A stretch of DNA of 64,000 nt from Archivesica marissinica (taxonomy: Eukaryota > Mollusca > Bivalvia > Venerida > Vesicomyidae): the NCBI GenBank assembly GCA_014843695.1, contig CM026403.1:43245516-43309515 (forward strand). Reading direction: 5' to 3'. Positions 61,017 to 64,000 of the stretch are shown here, one piece after another. Each line of letters begins with the position of its first letter. The stretch's first letter is position 1. The position numbers and the translations under genes are program-made. The notes below the pieces were generated by a model. That model had not been told where the DNA came from, made no database searches, and saw only the letters and a program-made list of their open reading frames with translations.

Positions 61017-61572
61017 CACAGTAACCATACGTATCATATATATTAGAGAAACATTTCAACTGTCAAATTAAAGATTAAAAAATATAGTTTACGGATACAG
61101 TTTACGCATAGTGATTTACAATGTTACTGTCTGTTTTGCAGGCCATGGTCTTAAAGCAGCATGACTTCCGGTTTTTAAAATATGGCGGCAGTGTTTATAT
61201 TTCTCGAAGGAAAACTTGGACAAAATATGTGATTATTAACAATTTTTGAGGATTAATTGATTTAACAGTATGACAGTGTAAATGTAATTGTGTTATGTGG
61301 TTTTATTAACTTTGGAATTGCTTGTGGTAAGATGGACTTGGATATGGTTTTTTCCATTCAGCAGATAAGTAAATCTATATATAGTTATATTGCATAAATA
61401 TCTCGTGCATACCACTCAATTATCTAGCGTGTGTACTTCACGACTGGTTGGACAAGTTATATTTATCAGGAATGTGAACTGGTTTGACCCATAACCGTGG
61501 GAACCAAAGCGCGAACCGTACAGAAACACGATCAAAGGTTACGTCACGGAAACATCAAAAGAATTGTATATT
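61017..61572. other. 5' region of the ORF1-like gene
   Basis: Contains CTTCCGGTTTTTAAAATATG and GGCGGCAGTG, which could be the start of the retroelement RNA, but no promoter element is certain. Confidence 0.4.
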
Positions 61573-62463
61573 ATGTTACAATTGAACAATCCGAACGAGC
61601 ATTCACAGCCAACTACACCTGCTGCTGGTTATTCAAAGAAAATGGACTTGTCATCACCGGAAGAATACTTATTCATCAGTAAGAAATACAGAAACGTTAG
61701 CCCAACCTCTGTGTCTAGTCTGGCGTTCTCTAGTGACACAACTACAATGGCATACTCTGTTGACGCTGTACCCAACATCACGCTGGATGCGGCATCCATC
61801 CAGGCTATTGCCTTTGCATTAAAGGACACCATCGTAGCTGAACTGCATAGTACAGTCGACACATCTGTTAATCGTATCGTTGGTGGCGTCTTGGTTGGTC
61901 TGCGCACGCGCGTCGATGAGCTGGAGATGTCCAATAAGCTACTCAAAGAAGAGAACATGGCCCTTGGAAAGCGCGTGGCTGAATTAGAGTATGTTGCCGA
62001 CTCGTCTGAACAGTATAGCAAGCGCAACTGCTTACGATTACCAGGTGTCCCTGAAGCCGAAGGCGATGATCCAGACAAGCTTGTAATGAACAAATGTGGC
62101 AGTGTTGACTCAAACCTGACCTTAGACGAGATAGACCGATGTCACAGGATCGGAAAACGTAGAACAGATGGTAAACCTCGTCAGATTATTGTGAAGTTCG
62201 CAAAGGATAGGGCTAGACAGAAATTGTTCACGCAACGTACCAAACTGCGATCCAGTGCACACAGGGGTGTTTTCGTCAACGAGGACTTAACGCGTACCCG
62301 CTCTGAGTTACTTTTCGAGGGTCGGCAGCTTGTGAGATCCCGGAAAGTGCTTGGTGCATGGTCTTACGATGGGACCATTCTGGTCAAGGACCATACTGGG
62401 GCTATTAGACGCATCAACAGCCACACTGACGTGCTCCCATTCCATACAGCAAAATCAATGTGA
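61573..62463 (+). CDS. LINE ORF1-like protein, intact, 296 aa
   Basis: First ATG in frame is at 61573; further Met codons at 61642 and 61747 are possible starts. Order: a disordered N-terminus; ITLDAASIQAIAFALKDTI; a coiled coil around residues 115-150 (RVDELEMSNKLLKEEN, LGKRVAELEY); NCLRLPGVPEAEG; DEIDRCHRIGKRRTDGKPRQ then IIVKFAKDRARQKLF, an RRM-like strand-helix; and a C-terminal part (GVFVNEDLTRTRSELLF, YDGTILVKDHTGAIRRI). This matches the ORF1-type RNA-binding proteins of animal LINEs, trimeric coiled coil plus nucleic-acid-binding domain. There is no frameshift or stop. No ORF2 follows; the 53-bp satellite begins about 40 bp after the stop. Confidence 0.75.
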   Translation: MLQLNNPNEHSQPTTPAAGYSKKMDLSSPEEYLFISKKYRNVSPTSVSSLAFSSDTTTMAYSVDAVPNITLDAASIQAIAFALKDTIVAELHSTVDTSVNRIVGGVLVGLRTRVDELEMSNKLLKEENMALGKRVAELEYVADSSEQYSKRNCLRLPGVPEAEGDDPDKLVMNKCGSVDSNLTLDEIDRCHRIGKRRTDGKPRQIIVKFAKDRARQKLFTQRTKLRSSAHRGVFVNEDLTRTRSELLFEGRQLVRSRKVLGAWSYDGTILVKDHTGAIRRINSHTDVLPFHTAKSM

Positions 62464-62499
62464 ACATGTAATGAATGCTGATCGTAGTGATAATTTAAC

Positions 62500-64000
62500 T
62501 AATAATTATGCTGGTTGTTAGCTCAACACTGACGCTGTGTAGAATTGTTGTTAACTGTATGGTCAGTATATTCATTCAACACTAACGATGTGTACACTGG
62601 CTGTTAACGACATGAATTGTATATTCATTTAACACTGACACTGTATACGCTGGTTGCTAACTGTATAAACTGTATATTCATTTAACACTGACGTTGTGTA
62701 GAATGGTTGTTATCTGTATAAACTGTATATTCATTTAACACTGACGTTGTGTAGAATGGTTGTTAACTGTATAATCAGTATATTCATTCAACACTGGCTG
62801 TTGACTTATAAACTGTATATTCATTTAACACTGACGCTGGTTGTTGACTGTGTAAACTATGTATACATTTAACACTGTCGTTGTGTACGCTGGTTGTTAA
62901 CAGTGTAAACTGTGCATTCATTCAATACTGTCGTTGTGTACGCTGGTTGTTGACTGTGTAAACTATGTATACATTCAACACTGACGGTGTGTACGCTGGT
63001 TGTTGACTGTGTAAACTATGTATTCTTTTAACACTGACGCTGGTTGTTAACAGTGTAAACTGTGCATTCATTCAACACTGTCGTTGTGTACGATGGTTGT
63101 TGACTGTGTAAACTATGTATACATTCAACACTGACGGTGTGTACGCTGGTTGTTGACTGTGTAAACTATGTATTATTTTAACACTGACGCTGGTTGTTAA
63201 CAGTGTAAACTGTGCATTCATTCAACTCTGTCGTTGTGTACGCTGGTTGTTGACTGTGTAAACTATGTATACATTCAACACTGTCGTTGTGTACGCTGGT
63301 TGTTGACTGTGTAAACTGTGCATTCATTCAACACTGTCGTTGTGTACGATGGTTGTTGACTGTGTAAACTATGTATACATTCAACACTGTCGTTGTGTAC
63401 GATGGTTGTTGACTGTGTAAACTATGTATACATTCAACACTGACGGTGTGTACGCTGGTTGTTGACTGTGTAAACTATGTATACATTCAACACTGTCGTT
63501 GTGTACGCTGGTTGTTGACTGTGTAAACTATGTATACATTCAACACTGTCGCTGTGTACGATGGTTGTTGACTGTGTAAACTATGTATACATTCAACACT
63601 GTCGCTGTGTACGATGGTTGTTGACTGTGTAAACTATGTATACATTCAACACTGTCGCTGTGTACGCTGGTTGTTGACTGTGTAAACTATGTATACATTC
63701 AACACTGACGGTGTGTACGCTGGCTGTTAGCTATGTGAACTGTTTATTCATCTAACACTGACGCTGGTTGTTAACTGTGTAACATATGTATACATTTAAC
63801 ACTGGCGTTGGTTGTTGACTGTGTAAACTATGTATACAATTAACACTGGCGTTGTGTACGCTGTTTGTTAACTGTGTATACTGTGCTGTATGCTCATTCC
63901 ACACTGACGTTGTGTGCGCTGGTTGTTGACTCCATGAACTGTATTCTCATTAACACTGACGCTGGTTATTATCTGTTTGAACTGTATAGTTTGGCTTTTG
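62500..64000 (+). repeat. 53-bp satellite, about 28 units, runs off the window
   Basis: Unit CTGGTTGTTGACTGTGTAAA then CTATGTATACATTCAACACT and GACGGTGTGTACG. Early units (62500-62860) are more diverged and some are shortened; the middle block (63230-63700) is most homogeneous. Confidence 0.95.

Overview
This 64 kb window is nuclear DNA of an animal, most likely a bivalve or related lophotrochozoan. It is AT-rich. It has spliceosomal introns with GT-AG borders, at least five families of tRNA-derived SINEs, LINE fragments, DNA transposons, very long minisatellites and one ROCO-type GTPase with a Death domain. There is no operon structure and no sign of prokaryotic genes. Two gaps of exactly 1000 N (2279-3278, 31232-32231) show that it is a scaffolded assembly. 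The taxon is inferred from repeat style and gene family, not from a species-diagnostic gene.

Layout. 1-2278: 3' half of a decayed LINE on the minus strand, cut by the first gap. 3279-9000: a pair of inverted (CTGT)n modules flanking about 3.6 kb that holds a two-exon fragment of a SprT-like metallopeptidase gene (minus) and an (ACGC)n block. 9000-11560: mostly unrecognised sequence, a CpG-rich patch and a LINE ORF1 fragment. 12061-14196: a DNA transposon with terminal inverted repeats and a 39-bp subterminal array. 14200-22015: LINE and SINE debris, a 46-bp array made of tRNA-like SINE heads, then about 4.2 kb of a 26-bp satellite. 22511-23055: a possible small two-exon zinc-binding protein gene. 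23845-31231 and 32232-40784 are the same sequence on either side of the second gap, most simply two alleles left side by side by the assembler. 42737-44770: a 19-bp satellite. 45616-48407: the Roc-COR(-Death) gene on the minus strand, the only large cellular protein gene, with an in-frame TAG between COR and Death. 48788-49400: a short TA-flanked transposon carrying a nested SINE. 50569-56100: an almost complete two-gene DNA transposon of ISL2EU/PIF-Harbinger type. 56790-59057: a second 26-bp satellite. 59058-61560: SINE copies and unassigned DNA. 61573-62463: an intact LINE ORF1-like protein, followed directly by a 53-bp satellite that runs off the window.

The most interesting system is the 5.5 kb transposon at 50.6-56.1 kb. 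It encodes two convergent proteins: a THAP zinc finger plus DDE transposase on the plus strand, and a SAP + SWIM + YqaJ/lambda-exonuclease-type nuclease on the minus strand. Terminal repeats are visible at both ends. Both genes carry frameshifts or stops, so this copy is dead, but the transposase and nuclease catalytic residues are still readable. The ROCO gene just to its left may extend across it: its first visible exon (48371-48407) starts in phase 0 from an acceptor, so more exons must lie at higher coordinates. Much of the rest is tandem repeat, and most long open frames in the window are repeat translations rather than genes.
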